In this document: in pieces, positions 1 through 9,829 of the stretch | Numbering within the stretch: the first letter of the stretch is position 1 | Layout of the letters: every line of letters begins with the position of its first letter | Source of the DNA: Flavobacteriales bacterium BRH_c54 | GTDB lineage: Bacteria > Bacteroidota > Bacteroidia > Flavobacteriales_E > Vicingaceae | DNA length: 64,000 bases | Direction of reading: 5' to 3' | NCBI GenBank assembly: GCA_000961845.1 | Contig: LADZ01000054.1 | Coordinates: 1 to 64,000 of the forward strand | Notes under the pieces: generated by a model | What the model was told of the DNA's origin: nothing | Databases searched by the model: none | What the model saw: the letters and a program-made list of their open reading frames with translations, nothing else | Translations under genes and position numbers: made by a program

Positions 1-1034
1 CTCAACATTCTGTTAAACAACTACTTGAATCAGGTGTGCAACCAGATATTTTAGCGTTGAGAACAGAACACAAACTTTCTGAAGGGGTAAAAGAAAAAGT
101 AGCGTTGTTTTGCAATATTTCTCCAAAAGCAGTTATAGAAGCAATGGATGCCGACACTATTTATGATGTTCCTTTGTTAATGCAAGAAGAAGAGTTAGAT
201 AAGGTGGTATTAGATAAACTGGGATTATCTTATGGCGAAGAACCTCAACTAGTTGCTTGGAAACAGTTTTTAACTAAACTAAAAAACCCGAAACAAACCA
301 TAAAAATTGGTTTGGTAGGAAAATATACAGAGCTTCAGGATGCTTATAAATCTATTTCTGAAGCCATCATACATGCCGGAGCACACATAGAAACTAAAGT
401 TGAAGTTGATTGGATACATTCTGAAGATATTAATGAAAAAAATGCCAAACAATTGCTTGAAAACTTAAATGGTGTATTAGTAGCCCCTGGTTTTGGAGAA
501 AGAGGTATTGAAGGAAAAATTGCTGCAATAAAATATGCCAGAGAAAATAAAATACCGTTTTTCGGAATTTGTTTAGGAATGCAATGTGCTGTAATTGAGT
601 TTGGTAGAAATGTATTAGGATTAACCGATGCACATTCTACAGAAATGTATCCTGAAACACCATTTCCAGTAATTTATTTAATGGAAAGTCAGAAAAATAT
701 TAGCGACAAAGGTGGTACTATGCGTTTGGGAGCCTACTCTTGCAATGTAAAAGAAAAATCCAATGCTTTTACTGCTTATAATAGTGACAAAATTCAGGAG
801 CGTCACAGACATCGTTATGAATTTAATAACAAATATTTAGGCGAATACGAAAAACAAGGTATGGTTGCTACAGGTTTAAACCCTGAAAACAATCTGGTTG
901 AAATAGTTGAAATTACTAATCACCCTTGGTTTGTGGCTGTTCAATTTCACCCAGAATATAAAAGTACTGTAATTAACCCTCACCCACTATTTTCTGCATT
1001 TATTAAGGCTGCGGCTAATCATCACAACAACTAA
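1..1034 (+). CDS. pyrG: CTP synthase, C-terminal part (cut by window start)
   Basis: CTP synthase aminates UTP to CTP using glutamine and ATP in the cytoplasm. The reading frame is already open at base 3 (residues QHSVKQLLESG...), so the true start lies upstream; about 343 of the usual ~540 residues are present. What remains is the end of the synthase domain plus the whole class I glutamine amidotransferase domain. The nucleophile elbow GICLGMQC has its Cys codon at 570-572, and the FHPEYKS segment near the end carries the catalytic His and Glu. The motif VLVAPGFGERGIEGK is typical of bacterial PyrG. The next gene, yidC, follows after 33 bases in the same direction. The GTG at 36 is an internal codon, not a start. 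Confidence 0.97.
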   Translation, partial: QHSVKQLLESGVQPDILALRTEHKLSEGVKEKVALFCNISPKAVIEAMDADTIYDVPLLMQEEELDKVVLDKLGLSYGEEPQLVAWKQFLTKLKNPKQTIKIGLVGKYTELQDAYKSISEAIIHAGAHIETKVEVDWIHSEDINEKNAKQLLENLNGVLVAPGFGERGIEGKIAAIKYARENKIPFFGICLGMQCAVIEFGRNVLGLTDAHSTEMYPETPFPVIYLMESQKNISDKGGTMRLGAYSCNVKEKSNAFTAYNSDKIQERHRHRYEFNNKYLGEYEKQGMVATGLNPENNLVEIVEITNHPWFVAVQFHPEYKSTVINPHPLFSAFIKAAANHHNN

Positions 1035-1067
1035 TTTTAAAAAATATTTTTCAATAAACCTACATAA

Positions 1068-3029
1068 ATGAGTAAAGGACTAGATAAAAATGGCATAATC
1101 GGACTGGTATTAATTGGAGCAATCCTATTAATTTTTAGTTACTTAACACAACCAACAGAAGAAGAATTGGCAGCCAAAGCCAAAAAAGACAAAGCAGCTA
1201 AGCAAACCGAACAAATAGATAAATCTAATGCTGAAGAAGTAATTTCTCCTGCCGAAAACAAAGAAGATACAACTGCCGATAATACCATTGTTCCTCTAGA
1301 TTCTACAGCTCTAACTACTGGTAAAGATTCTTTATCTAATCTTCAATATCAATTAGAATACGGTCCGTTTGCTAATGCTGCCAATGGCGAAGAAAAAACA
1401 TTTACCCTAGAAAATGACAAAATAAAAGTTTCTGTTTCTAACAAAGGTGGTAGAATAACTTCTGTTGAGTTAAAAGAATATGTTACTTACGATTCTTTAC
1501 CGCTTATCTTGTTTAAAGAAAATCTTTCCAGATTTAATGCAGAACTTTCTATTCCAGGAGTTACAGGTAAAAATTCTTTACGAATTATCAATACCGAAAA
1601 CCTGTACTTCAATACAGAAAATACTTCTTTTGAGGTTGGAAATGGAGATACTAAAAGCTTTTCTCTTAAATTATATACTAGCGATAAAAACAGCTTTATC
1701 GAGTATAAATATACCCTTTCGGGAGATGCTTATTTGGTAGATTTCGATTTTACCACTTCAGGAATGAATGAAATTTTAACTGAAGAGCCTATTATTCAAT
1801 GGCAAATGGTAACTCCTAGTCAGGAAAAGACGATACAAAGTCAGGAAATGGCAAGCACAGCCTACTACAAATATAATACTGATGAAGTTGATTATATTGG
1901 AACTAGTTCTTACGAAAAAGAAGAAATGCTTTCTTCAATGGATTGGATTATGTTTAAACAACAATATTTCAACGCTACATTAATTGCCAAAGACCAACCT
2001 TTCGAAAATGCTAATTCTTTTGTTGAAACAAAACAAGTTCCTGAAGACTTAAAAAATACGCATGTAAAAGAAATGAGTGCAGGAATTACACTTCCTTACG
2101 AGTTTAAAAACAACGAAACATTTTCCATGCAATATTATTTCGGTCCTAACCGATTGGATGATTTAAAAGCTGTAGGTGTAGGATTAGATGAAGCTATTGA
2201 CTATGGTTGGGGAATTTTTGGATGGGTAAACCATTTAATTATTCGTCCGGTTTTTAATTTCCTAATAGGATTTGATATGTCTATTGGTATTGTAATTCTG
2301 TTACTTACCATTATTATTAAAACCTTACTTTTCCCAATTACTTGGAAAACGTACTTGAGTAGTGCCAAAATGAAGGTATTAAAACCCGAAATTGCCGAGC
2401 TTACCGAAAAACATAAAAACGATGCCATGAAAAAGCAACAAGCTACTATGGCATTGTACCGACAAACAGGTGTAAATCCTTTGGCAGGATGTATTCCTAT
2501 GTTAATACAAATGCCCATTTTATTTGCTTTGTTTAGATTTTTTCCGGCAACATTTGATTTACGTCAGAAAAGTTTCCTTTGGGCGGAAGATTTATCTACT
2601 TACGATTCTATTTTAGAATTGCCTTTTGATATTCCATTCTATGGAGCTCACGTAAGTTTATTTACCTTGTTGATGGCTATTTCTATGATTTTCTACACCA
2701 AAGCTAATAGCCAAATGACTGCTGGAGCAGGAATGGAAGGAGCTATGGCAGCTCAAATGAAAATTATGATGTATTTAATGCCAATTATGATGTTATTTTT
2801 CTTCAACAGTTACGCATCAGGTTTAAGTTATTATTATTTAATTGCCAACATGATGACTATCGGACAGCAGTATGCTATTAAAAAATGGTTTATTGACGAA
2901 GATAAATTGTTAGCAAGAATTCAAGCCAATAAAACCAAAGTGAAAAAGAAATCGGGCTTTGCAGCAAAATTAGAAGCCAGAATGAAAGAGGCTCAAAAAT
3001 TGCAAGAGCAACGCAAAAAGAAAAAATAA
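1068..3029 (+). CDS. yidC: membrane protein insertase YidC
   Basis: YidC inserts and folds inner-membrane proteins, alone or with SecYEG. The 653-residue product has the Gram-negative layout: one N-terminal membrane segment (residues ~9-26), a Lys/Glu-rich linker, a large periplasmic beta domain (~90-370), then the conserved YidC/Oxa1 core (~380-620) with several hydrophobic helices. Visible core landmarks are the stretch around FPITWKTYLSSAKM, the cytoplasmic helical loop rich in Lys, and GVNPLAGCIPMLIQMPI. The tail is Lys/Arg-rich, as expected for ribosome contact. The ATG at 1068 gives a short N-region before the first membrane helix. It lies downstream of pyrG and is probably co-transcribed with it. 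Confidence 0.97.
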   Translation: MSKGLDKNGIIGLVLIGAILLIFSYLTQPTEEELAAKAKKDKAAKQTEQIDKSNAEEVISPAENKEDTTADNTIVPLDSTALTTGKDSLSNLQYQLEYGPFANAANGEEKTFTLENDKIKVSVSNKGGRITSVELKEYVTYDSLPLILFKENLSRFNAELSIPGVTGKNSLRIINTENLYFNTENTSFEVGNGDTKSFSLKLYTSDKNSFIEYKYTLSGDAYLVDFDFTTSGMNEILTEEPIIQWQMVTPSQEKTIQSQEMASTAYYKYNTDEVDYIGTSSYEKEEMLSSMDWIMFKQQYFNATLIAKDQPFENANSFVETKQVPEDLKNTHVKEMSAGITLPYEFKNNETFSMQYYFGPNRLDDLKAVGVGLDEAIDYGWGIFGWVNHLIIRPVFNFLIGFDMSIGIVILLLTIIIKTLLFPITWKTYLSSAKMKVLKPEIAELTEKHKNDAMKKQQATMALYRQTGVNPLAGCIPMLIQMPILFALFRFFPATFDLRQKSFLWAEDLSTYDSILELPFDIPFYGAHVSLFTLLMAISMIFYTKANSQMTAGAGMEGAMAAQMKIMMYLMPIMMLFFFNSYASGLSYYYLIANMMTIGQQYAIKKWFIDEDKLLARIQANKTKVKKKSGFAAKLEARMKEAQKLQEQRKKKK

Positions 3030-3041
3030 AACTATACAACC

Positions 3042-3557
3042 ATGAAAAAAATAACATTTATATTATCCTTAACAATATTAAGTATGGCTTGCAAAACGCA
3101 AGAAAAAACACAAAACACTTCCGTAAAAGAAGAAACAAAAAACATACAACAAACAGACTACACTCCTATTAAGGAAAATCTGTTCATCACTATGGAAAGA
3201 ACTCCTTGTTTAGGAACCTGTCCATCTTATGCTATTTGGATTTACAATACCGGAAGAGTGGATTATGAAGGTAGAACTTTTGCAAAAAAAGAAGGTAAAT
3301 ACACCAAAACACTTTCTAAAGATGCAATGGATGAAATTACCAATATGATTAAAGAAATTGGCTTTTTTAATCTGAAGGATAAATACGATGCACAAGTTAC
3401 AGATTTACCTTCTTGTATTATTACTGTCAATATGGATGGTAAAAAGAAAAAAATTCTAGATAGATATGATGGTCCTAAATCCCTTAGAAATTTAGAGAAA
3501 TTGATAGATCATCATGTATTAGATGATGAATTAATAAAAGTGGAGGAATTAAAATAA
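3042..3557 (+). CDS. DUF6438-type lipoprotein
   Basis: A 171-residue predicted lipoprotein. A short Lys-containing N-terminus and hydrophobic run end in the lipobox-like LSMAC, with Cys at residue 17. The mature part contains TPCLGTCPSYAIWIYNTGRV, matching the family signature CxGxCPxY...GxVxYxG that I recognise as DUF6438. The family has no established function; anchoring in the envelope is inferred from the lipobox. It starts 12 bases after yidC and ends 5 bases before the next gene, so all three are likely one transcript. Confidence 0.8.
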   Translation: MKKITFILSLTILSMACKTQEKTQNTSVKEETKNIQQTDYTPIKENLFITMERTPCLGTCPSYAIWIYNTGRVDYEGRTFAKKEGKYTKTLSKDAMDEITNMIKEIGFFNLKDKYDAQVTDLPSCIITVNMDGKKKKILDRYDGPKSLRNLEKLIDHHVLDDELIKVEELK

Positions 3558-3562
3558 AAACA

Positions 3563-4681
3563 ATGGCTGTTAACATAGTAGAAGTTACCCAAAAAAAACA
3601 TTTTAAAGATTTTGTAAATGTTCAGTTTGAAATTTACAAAGGCAACGACTTTTGGGTACCACCCATTAAAAAAGATGAAATAAAAGCCATTCAGCCAGAA
3701 TTTAATCCTGCTTTTAGGTTTTGTAAAGCTAAATTTTGGGTAGCTTATAAAAATGACAAATGTGTTGGAAGAATTGGTGCTATCATTAATGAACAATACA
3801 ACGAAAAAACTGGTGAAAAAGCAGGACGCTTTACCCGATTAGAATTTTTTGATGATGAAGAAGTAGTTAAAAACTTACTTCAAACTGCCGAAGAGTGGTT
3901 AAAAGCTCAGAGAATGACTAAAGTATTAGGACCGTTAGGTTTTACCAATCTCGATCACCAAGGAATGTTAGTAGAAGGTTTCGACCATTTACCATCAGCA
4001 GCATCGGAATACCACTTGCCTTACTACAAAGATTATATGGAAAAGTTGGGTTACCAAAAAGAAATTGATTGGATAGAATTCCGTTTGTTTTTAGAAGGTA
4101 TTCCTGACAAAGCCAAAAGAGTAGCCGAAGTAATAAAAACCAGAAATCAACTTACCGTTAAAAGTTTTACAAAAACAGCTGAATTACAGCCTTTTGCTAT
4201 TAAACTTTTTGAGATTTTAAATGAAGCGTTTAAGGATTTATTTAGTGTAGTACATCTTGATAGAGAAATGATAGACTACTATGTAAAGCGTTATTTATTG
4301 CTACTAAATCCTCAATTTGTAAAATTGATATTTGATAAAGACAACCAATTAGTTGCTTTCATCATCGGTTTACCATCTTTGTCAGAAGGCTTACAAAAAG
4401 CCAACGGAAAGCTTTTCCCATTTGGTTGGTATCATATCCAAAAAGCACTAAACAAACCAAAAGTAGTAGATTTAATGCTTACTGGCATTATGCCCGAATA
4501 CCAAGGAAAAGGCGTTGCTGCCATTTTAATTAATGAATTGCAAGCCGTAATGGAAAAACATGGGGTTACTGAAGTGGAAACTACCGGAATTTTTGAAACC
4601 AACCAAAAAGCTATACAAAACTGGAAAAACTATGAAAACACGCAACACAAAAGAAAACGTTGTTGGGTGAAGAGTTTGTAA
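3563..4681 (+). CDS. GNAT-superfamily-like protein
   Basis: A 372-residue cytoplasmic protein of a type widespread in Bacteroidota and usually annotated as GNAT-like. The N-terminal part (FVPP-like FWVPPIKKDE, then KFWVAYKNDKCVGRIGAIIN around residues 50-75) matches the beta strands before a GNAT acetyl-CoA site. A second GNAT-like block lies near the C-terminus (MLTGIMPEYQGKGVAAILIN, residues ~307-326), where QGKG resembles the Q/R-x-x-G-x-G/A pyrophosphate loop. It may therefore be a double-GNAT protein. The substrate cannot be told from sequence. It is the last gene of the pyrG-yidC run and is followed by a palindromic repeat. Confidence 0.75.
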   Translation: MAVNIVEVTQKKHFKDFVNVQFEIYKGNDFWVPPIKKDEIKAIQPEFNPAFRFCKAKFWVAYKNDKCVGRIGAIINEQYNEKTGEKAGRFTRLEFFDDEEVVKNLLQTAEEWLKAQRMTKVLGPLGFTNLDHQGMLVEGFDHLPSAASEYHLPYYKDYMEKLGYQKEIDWIEFRLFLEGIPDKAKRVAEVIKTRNQLTVKSFTKTAELQPFAIKLFEILNEAFKDLFSVVHLDREMIDYYVKRYLLLLNPQFVKLIFDKDNQLVAFIIGLPSLSEGLQKANGKLFPFGWYHIQKALNKPKVVDLMLTGIMPEYQGKGVAAILINELQAVMEKHGVTEVETTGIFETNQKAIQNWKNYENTQHKRKRCWVKSL

Positions 4682-4689
4682 ACCTACTT

Positions 4690-4722
4690 ACACCTGACAG
4701 GTTTTAAAAACCTGTTAGGTGT
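4690..4722. repeat. palindromic interspersed repeat / bidirectional terminator
   Basis: Near-perfect palindrome in the gap between two convergent genes: left arm ACACCTGACAGGTTTT, right arm AAAACCTGTTAGGTGT, with one G/T mismatch. It can fold on either strand. The sequence matches a CACCTGACAGGTTTTTAAAA-type element that I recall as dispersed in many flavobacterial genomes, so it may be both a transcription stop and a copy of a repeat family. Only one copy was seen in this window. Confidence 0.75.
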
Positions 4723-4756
4723 AATATCAAAGTTAAAAAATAGTAGTTTTTTTATT

Positions 4757-5389
4757 TTAAGTATTAATAATATTTTCTTTAACCGCATAAATGACGATGC
4801 CTGCTGTATTTTTAATATTCAGCTTGTGCATGATGTTTTTACGGTGAGTATTTACAGTATGCGTACTCAAGTACAATTTGTCAGCAATTTCTTTATTGGT
4901 TAATCCATCAGAAATCAATTTAATAATCTCAATCTCTCGTTCCGACAAAGAAATTCCATCGCAATCTAACGTGTTTTCTTGGTTTTTTTCTGATAAAATA
5001 TTAATAACCATTCCACAATAAAACTGCTTACCATTATAAGTATCTTCTAGAGCTTCCAAAATTTCTTGCTTATCGCAATCGTCTAGTAAATAACTGTCCA
5101 CTCCATAACTCAACGATTTATGAATGATTTGTTTTGCCAAAGATGGCGTTATAGCTAAGATTTTAGCACTTTTATAAATCTCTTTAATTTTTTTAACCGC
5201 ATCTAATCCAAACTGCCCTGTAGAATAATCAATAACAACAATATCCGGAAAGTACCTTTTAGAACACTCACACAGATGTTCTATAGAATTAACCACCCCT
5301 AACACCCTATTACGCATCTTGCTTTGCACAATAGTTTTTAAACCTTCGGCAACTATCGGATTGTTATGTGCTATTAAAATATCTATCAT
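4757..5389 (-). CDS. LuxR/NarL-family response regulator with atypical receiver
   Basis: A 210-residue two-domain regulator: receiver (~1-120) plus a LuxR-type helix-turn-helix (~145-205, LSEREIEIIKLISDGLTNKE then IADKLYLSTHTVNTHRKNI), which is an unambiguous GerE/LuxR DNA-binding motif. Asp54 sits at the usual phospho-acceptor place (VVIDYSTG) and Thr81 is present. The usual acidic pair at the N-terminus, normally DD, reads His8-Asn9, and the conserved Lys after strand 5 is replaced by Asp (YLLDDCD). Magnesium binding and phosphotransfer may therefore be altered or lost. No kinase is adjacent; the HisKA_3 kinase at 17810-19177 is of the type that usually pairs with LuxR regulators. A perfect inverted repeat lies 7 bases upstream of the start. 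Confidence 0.9.
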   Translation of the reverse strand: MIDILIAHNNPIVAEGLKTIVQSKMRNRVLGVVNSIEHLCECSKRYFPDIVVIDYSTGQFGLDAVKKIKEIYKSAKILAITPSLAKQIIHKSLSYGVDSYLLDDCDKQEILEALEDTYNGKQFYCGMVINILSEKNQENTLDCDGISLSEREIEIIKLISDGLTNKEIADKLYLSTHTVNTHRKNIMHKLNIKNTAGIVIYAVKENIINT

Positions 5390-5395
5390 AAATCA

Positions 5396-5422
5396 CTTTA
5401 TTTAGACTTAATCTAAATAAAG
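5396..5422. promoter_or_regulatory. perfect inverted repeat upstream of LuxR regulator
   Basis: Two 11-base arms, CTTTATTTAGA and TCTAAATAAAG, separated by CTTAA. The repeat begins 7 bases upstream of the minus-strand start codon at 5389. It could be an operator for autoregulation or an RNA hairpin that limits ribosome access. The rest of the 215-base divergent gap (5390-5604) is AT-rich; near-matches to the -7 box (TATTTTG) occur but no full promoter is convincing. Confidence 0.55.
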
Positions 5423-5604
5423 AGCAAAAATAAAGACAAAAAACCACTTCATCCAAAAAAAAGTGAATAAATATTGTAATATTTTGGACGAACGAAATTT
5501 ATAGTTAAATTTACTCTGTGAAACGACCGTGAATAAAGATTTTTTCACATGGAAATGGTTATTTTGGGAGTTCCGTCTGACCGAATAAAAAAAAAAGTAA
5601 ACAG

Positions 5605-8600
5605 ATGAAACATTTGGTATTGTTGTCAATAATATGTTTTTTGTTACTTGCAAGCAATGTCTTTGCTTCTGGTGAACTTACTTTTATTGAAAACAAAGGT
5701 CAGTGGCACAACAATGTATTGCTTAAATCTGAGCTAAATAGTGGTTTTGTTTATTTAGAAAAAAACCGACTAACTTTCGATTTGTATGATGTTGCCATGA
5801 TAGAAAAATATGCTCATCATCATAATCATTATCAACTAAATGAAATTCCCAACAAACTAAATTGGCACGCTTACAACGTAAATTTTAAAGATGGTAATCC
5901 CAACCCTACCATTATAAAATCCGAAAAAGTATTTGCCTATTTTAATTACTTTTTAGGCAATGATCCCAAAAAATGGGCTTCTAATGTTAAGGGGTACAAA
6001 AAAATTACTTATCAAGAAGTTTATAAAGGTATAGACTTTCAAATGTATTCTACCGATAATTTAAAATACGATTTTATTGTAAAAGCTCGAGCCAATCCCA
6101 ACCAAATTAAGTTAGTTTATAATGGTCAAAATAAACTACAACTCAAAAAAGGTCAATTACATGTTACTACTTCTGTAAATACTATTATTGAAGATAAACC
6201 TTATGCTTATCAGCTCATTAATGGCGAAAAGAAACAAATACTATGTAACTATACACTCATCAATAATGAATTAGGTTTTGAATTTCCTAATGGATACAAT
6301 AAAAACTACGATTTAATTATAGATCCAACTTTAATGTTCTCTTCACTTTCGGGTTCTACAGCTAATAATTTCGGTTATACCGCTACTTTTGATTCTAAAG
6401 GATTTTTATATGCAGGAAGTTCTGCTTTTGGAACGGGTTATCCGGTTACTGTTGGAGCTTACAGCACTACTTTTAATGGTGGTGGTGATGATATTGCCAT
6501 TTCAAAATTTGATACTTCGGGAACTTTTCTAATTTACTCTACTTATATTGGTGGAAGCAATGTAGAGTTACCTCACAGTTTAATTGTAAACAGCTTTGAT
6601 GAATTATTTATTTTAGGAACTACCAGCTCATTTGATTACCCTACGACTACAACTGCTTACGACAATACGTTTAATGGCGGAACTATGAACAATTTGTCAA
6701 ACGGATTAGGAGTAAATTACACCAATGGGTCAGATATTATTGTTTCCAGATTAAGTACCAACGGAACCAGCCTAATTGCCTCAACTTATTTAGGAGGTTC
6801 ACAAAATGACGGACTTAACTCAACAGGAGCGAATACACTAAAATATAATTATGCTGACGAGGTTCGTGGTGAAATTGACATAGATAAAAACAACAACATT
6901 TACATTGTTAGTTGTACCAGAAGTCCCAATTTTCCTATTGTTGGAAATGTTTTTCAACCGACTTACGGAGGTGGAGATATTGATGCTTGTATCATTAAAA
7001 TGGACAATAACTTACAAAATATTATTTGGAGCAGCTTTTTAGGTGGAAACAACCATGATGCAGCATATTCATTAGCGATTGATAGCAATGAAGATTTATA
7101 TTTAACCGGAGGAACTAACTCAACTAACTTTCCTTCATCAACCAATGCTTACCAAAATGTTTTTGTTGGTGGAAGGTCTGATGGTTTTGTTACTCGTGTT
7201 GCTAAAAACGGCAGTCAAATACTTAATTCAACATTTTTTGGATCAACCACTTACGATCAAAATTATTTTATTGAGTTAGATAAAAATGATAATGTCTATT
7301 TATTAGGACAAACAGAAATTACCGACAATACTTTTATTCATAATGTTTTATGGTCGAACCCCGGAAGTGGACAATTTATTGGTAAACTTACCCCTATACT
7401 AGACTCATTAATTTATTCTACTGTTTTTGGTTCAGGAAACGGAATTAATATTTCGCCAACAGCCTTCTTAGTGGATTTATGTAATAAAATTTATTTGTCA
7501 GGCTGGGGAGGCGCTGTAAATCAATCTTCCACCAATAATGCCGGATATACTACAGGAATGCCCATTACACCCAATGCTTTTCAAAACACCACTGATGGTA
7601 GTGATTTTTATGTAATGGTAATGGAAGATGACGCTTCCAACATTAATTACGGTTCATTTTTCGGTGGTCCTGTAAGTTCCGAACATGTAGATGGAGGAAC
7701 CAGTAGATTTGACAGAAAAGGTAAAGTTTATCAAGCCATTTGTGCCGGTTGTGGTGGAAATTCCGATTTACCCATTTATCCGCCTACCAATCCTATGAAC
7801 CAAAATAACCATAGTTGTAACTTGGGTGTTTTTAAAATGGATTTTGATTTGCCTGTGGTAGTTGCCGATTTTGAAGTACCTCCTGTTGGTTGTGCACCTT
7901 TTACCGTAAATTTCAACAATACAAGTTTAACTCAATCTAACACCAATTTCACTTGGAATTTTGGAGATGGAAATGGAAGTTCCCAATTTTCACCTACACA
8001 TACTTATAACAATCCGGGAACTTACACTATTACCTTAATCTTAAACGATACAAACACTTGCAATTTGGCAGATACCACAGTAAAAACTATTTTAATATTA
8101 GGCAGTACCAACACTACCGACTCTACTATTAATATTTGTCCTGGAGAAAGTGTTCAAATAGGAACAACCCCCAATCCTGACCCAAATATTAACTATAACT
8201 GGTCTCCGACAGTTGGATTAAGTGATTCTACCATTTCCAACCCTTTTGCCTCACCAACCAGTTCAACCAACTATCAATTATATATTTCCGATAGCGTATG
8301 TGTGGATACCATTACTTACCCTATTGTGGTGAATACTCCTTTGCTTTCAGTTACTAACGATACAACACTTTGTTACAACGAAACCATTTCACTTTCTGCT
8401 AATTCTTTTGGAACAAGCAACACCTATGTTTGGTCTTCTAATAGCAACTTTACTGACACACTTAATTCTCCTATTACCAACAACACTTATTCTCCACCAA
8501 TCAATATTTCAGGAACTTATTACATTCAAATTAATAACAATGGCTGTACATTATCCGATAGTGTAGAAATAAAAGCCATTGGACAAAGTGGTATTATTGG

Positions 8601-9828
8601 AGCAGATTCCATTTGTTTTGGAGATACGGTTAGCATAACTTACAGCAATACCAATCCGGGAGATAGTACGTATTACGTTTGGTCGCCTTCAGGTCAGATT
8701 TTAAACGGACAAGGAACAACAAGTGTAGATGTTAGCCCAACAACAACCACTACTTTTACCATAATTGCCACTAACGATATTTGCATAGATACTTTAACCC
8801 AACAAGTAGTAGTTACAACAGTACAAATGAGTGTTAGCAATGACACTACGCTTTGTCTTGGCGATTCGGCTGTTACGTTGTTGGCAAGTTCTGCAACAAG
8901 TGGAACAAACATTTTTTGGTCGTCAAATGCAATGTATTCTGACACCTTAAATAATGGCACTGACAGTATTAATGTTAGTCCAACAACTACTACAACTTAT
9001 TATGTTATGGTAAGTGCCGGTGGATGTTCTCGCACCGACAGTGTTACTGTTTATATAGCCAATAATGTAACTTCCATAGCCGATGCTTATATCTGTTATG
9101 GTGATACAACTTCCTTAACCATTAATAACCTTAATCCTAATGATTCACTTTTCCATGATTGGCAACCGAATGCTCAAATTATTTCAGGAGACAGCACGAA
9201 TACCATCATTGTTTCTCCAGTAGCTAACACTACTTTTTATGTGGTTTCAGAAAATAGTGCAGGTTGTTTAATTTGGGACTCTGCTACTGTTTTTGTAGAT
9301 ATGTTGGGAAGTTTAAATATTAATGCTACAGTTGATAATCCGACCATTTATCCCGGAGAAACTACCCAACTACATGCGTCACCAAATGGTTATAATTACA
9401 CTTGGTCTCCTGCTACAGGATTAGACAATCCTAATAGCCAGCATCCAAATGCTTCTCCAACACAAACTACCACTTATACGGTTACCATTTCAGGAACAAA
9501 CTGCGAAAGAACAGCTTCTGTAACCATAGAGGTAAAAGAAATTGTTTGTGATGAACCTGATATTTTTATTCCCAATGCATTTACACCTAACGGAGATGGA
9601 GAAAATGATGTGCTGTTTGTGAGAGGTAAAATGATAGAAAAAATGAATCTCAAAATATACAACCGTTGGGGAGAGTTAGTTTTTGAAACCGATAACCAAC
9701 AAATTGGTTGGGATGGAAAATACAAAGAAGAATTAGTACAACCGAATGTTTTTGTGTATCATCTACAAATTTGGTGTATTGATGGTCAAGAATTTTTTAA
9801 AAAAGGAAATGTAACAGTTATAAGGTAA
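5605..9828 (+). CDS. giant surface protein with PKD domain and T9SS type-B sorting domain
   Basis: A 1407-residue exported protein. It starts with a clear signal peptide (MKHLVLLSIICFLLLASNVFA). Residues ~25-240 resemble the DUF7948 domain (FIENKGQWHNNVLL near the start). Residues ~245-740 hold repeated blades of the SBBP type (YLGGSQNDG, FLGGNNHDAAYSLAID, LYLTGGTNS). A PKD domain follows at ~750-830 (FTWNFGDGNGSSQFSPTHTY), then several Ig-like/PKD-like modules rich in Thr, Ser and Asn. The last ~95 residues (FIPNAFTPNGDGENDVLFV, then IYNRWGELVFETD) form the gliding-motility-associated type-B sorting domain. Such cargo crosses the outer membrane by the type IX system and stays at the surface or is released. 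The PorP/SprF gene follows after one base, the known arrangement for type-B cargo and its dedicated partner. Confidence 0.93.
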   Translation: MKHLVLLSIICFLLLASNVFASGELTFIENKGQWHNNVLLKSELNSGFVYLEKNRLTFDLYDVAMIEKYAHHHNHYQLNEIPNKLNWHAYNVNFKDGNPNPTIIKSEKVFAYFNYFLGNDPKKWASNVKGYKKITYQEVYKGIDFQMYSTDNLKYDFIVKARANPNQIKLVYNGQNKLQLKKGQLHVTTSVNTIIEDKPYAYQLINGEKKQILCNYTLINNELGFEFPNGYNKNYDLIIDPTLMFSSLSGSTANNFGYTATFDSKGFLYAGSSAFGTGYPVTVGAYSTTFNGGGDDIAISKFDTSGTFLIYSTYIGGSNVELPHSLIVNSFDELFILGTTSSFDYPTTTTAYDNTFNGGTMNNLSNGLGVNYTNGSDIIVSRLSTNGTSLIASTYLGGSQNDGLNSTGANTLKYNYADEVRGEIDIDKNNNIYIVSCTRSPNFPIVGNVFQPTYGGGDIDACIIKMDNNLQNIIWSSFLGGNNHDAAYSLAIDSNEDLYLTGGTNSTNFPSSTNAYQNVFVGGRSDGFVTRVAKNGSQILNSTFFGSTTYDQNYFIELDKNDNVYLLGQTEITDNTFIHNVLWSNPGSGQFIGKLTPILDSLIYSTVFGSGNGINISPTAFLVDLCNKIYLSGWGGAVNQSSTNNAGYTTGMPITPNAFQNTTDGSDFYVMVMEDDASNINYGSFFGGPVSSEHVDGGTSRFDRKGKVYQAICAGCGGNSDLPIYPPTNPMNQNNHSCNLGVFKMDFDLPVVVADFEVPPVGCAPFTVNFNNTSLTQSNTNFTWNFGDGNGSSQFSPTHTYNNPGTYTITLILNDTNTCNLADTTVKTILILGSTNTTDSTINICPGESVQIGTTPNPDPNINYNWSPTVGLSDSTISNPFASPTSSTNYQLYISDSVCVDTITYPIVVNTPLLSVTNDTTLCYNETISLSANSFGTSNTYVWSSNSNFTDTLNSPITNNTYSPPINISGTYYIQINNNGCTLSDSVEIKAIGQSGIIGADSICFGDTVSITYSNTNPGDSTYYVWSPSGQILNGQGTTSVDVSPTTTTTFTIIATNDICIDTLTQQVVVTTVQMSVSNDTTLCLGDSAVTLLASSATSGTNIFWSSNAMYSDTLNNGTDSINVSPTTTTTYYVMVSAGGCSRTDSVTVYIANNVTSIADAYICYGDTTSLTINNLNPNDSLFHDWQPNAQIISGDSTNTIIVSPVANTTFYVVSENSAGCLIWDSATVFVDMLGSLNINATVDNPTIYPGETTQLHASPNGYNYTWSPATGLDNPNSQHPNASPTQTTTYTVTISGTNCERTASVTIEVKEIVCDEPDIFIPNAFTPNGDGENDVLFVRGKMIEKMNLKIYNRWGELVFETDNQQIGWDGKYKEELVQPNVFVYHLQIWCIDGQEFFKKGNVTVIR

Positions 9829-9829
9829 G

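Noticed and set aside
5454-5600. Full promoter for the giant T9SS gene.
   Set aside because: Two near-matches (TATTTTG) are one base short of TAnnTTTG, and no spaced -33 box supports them.
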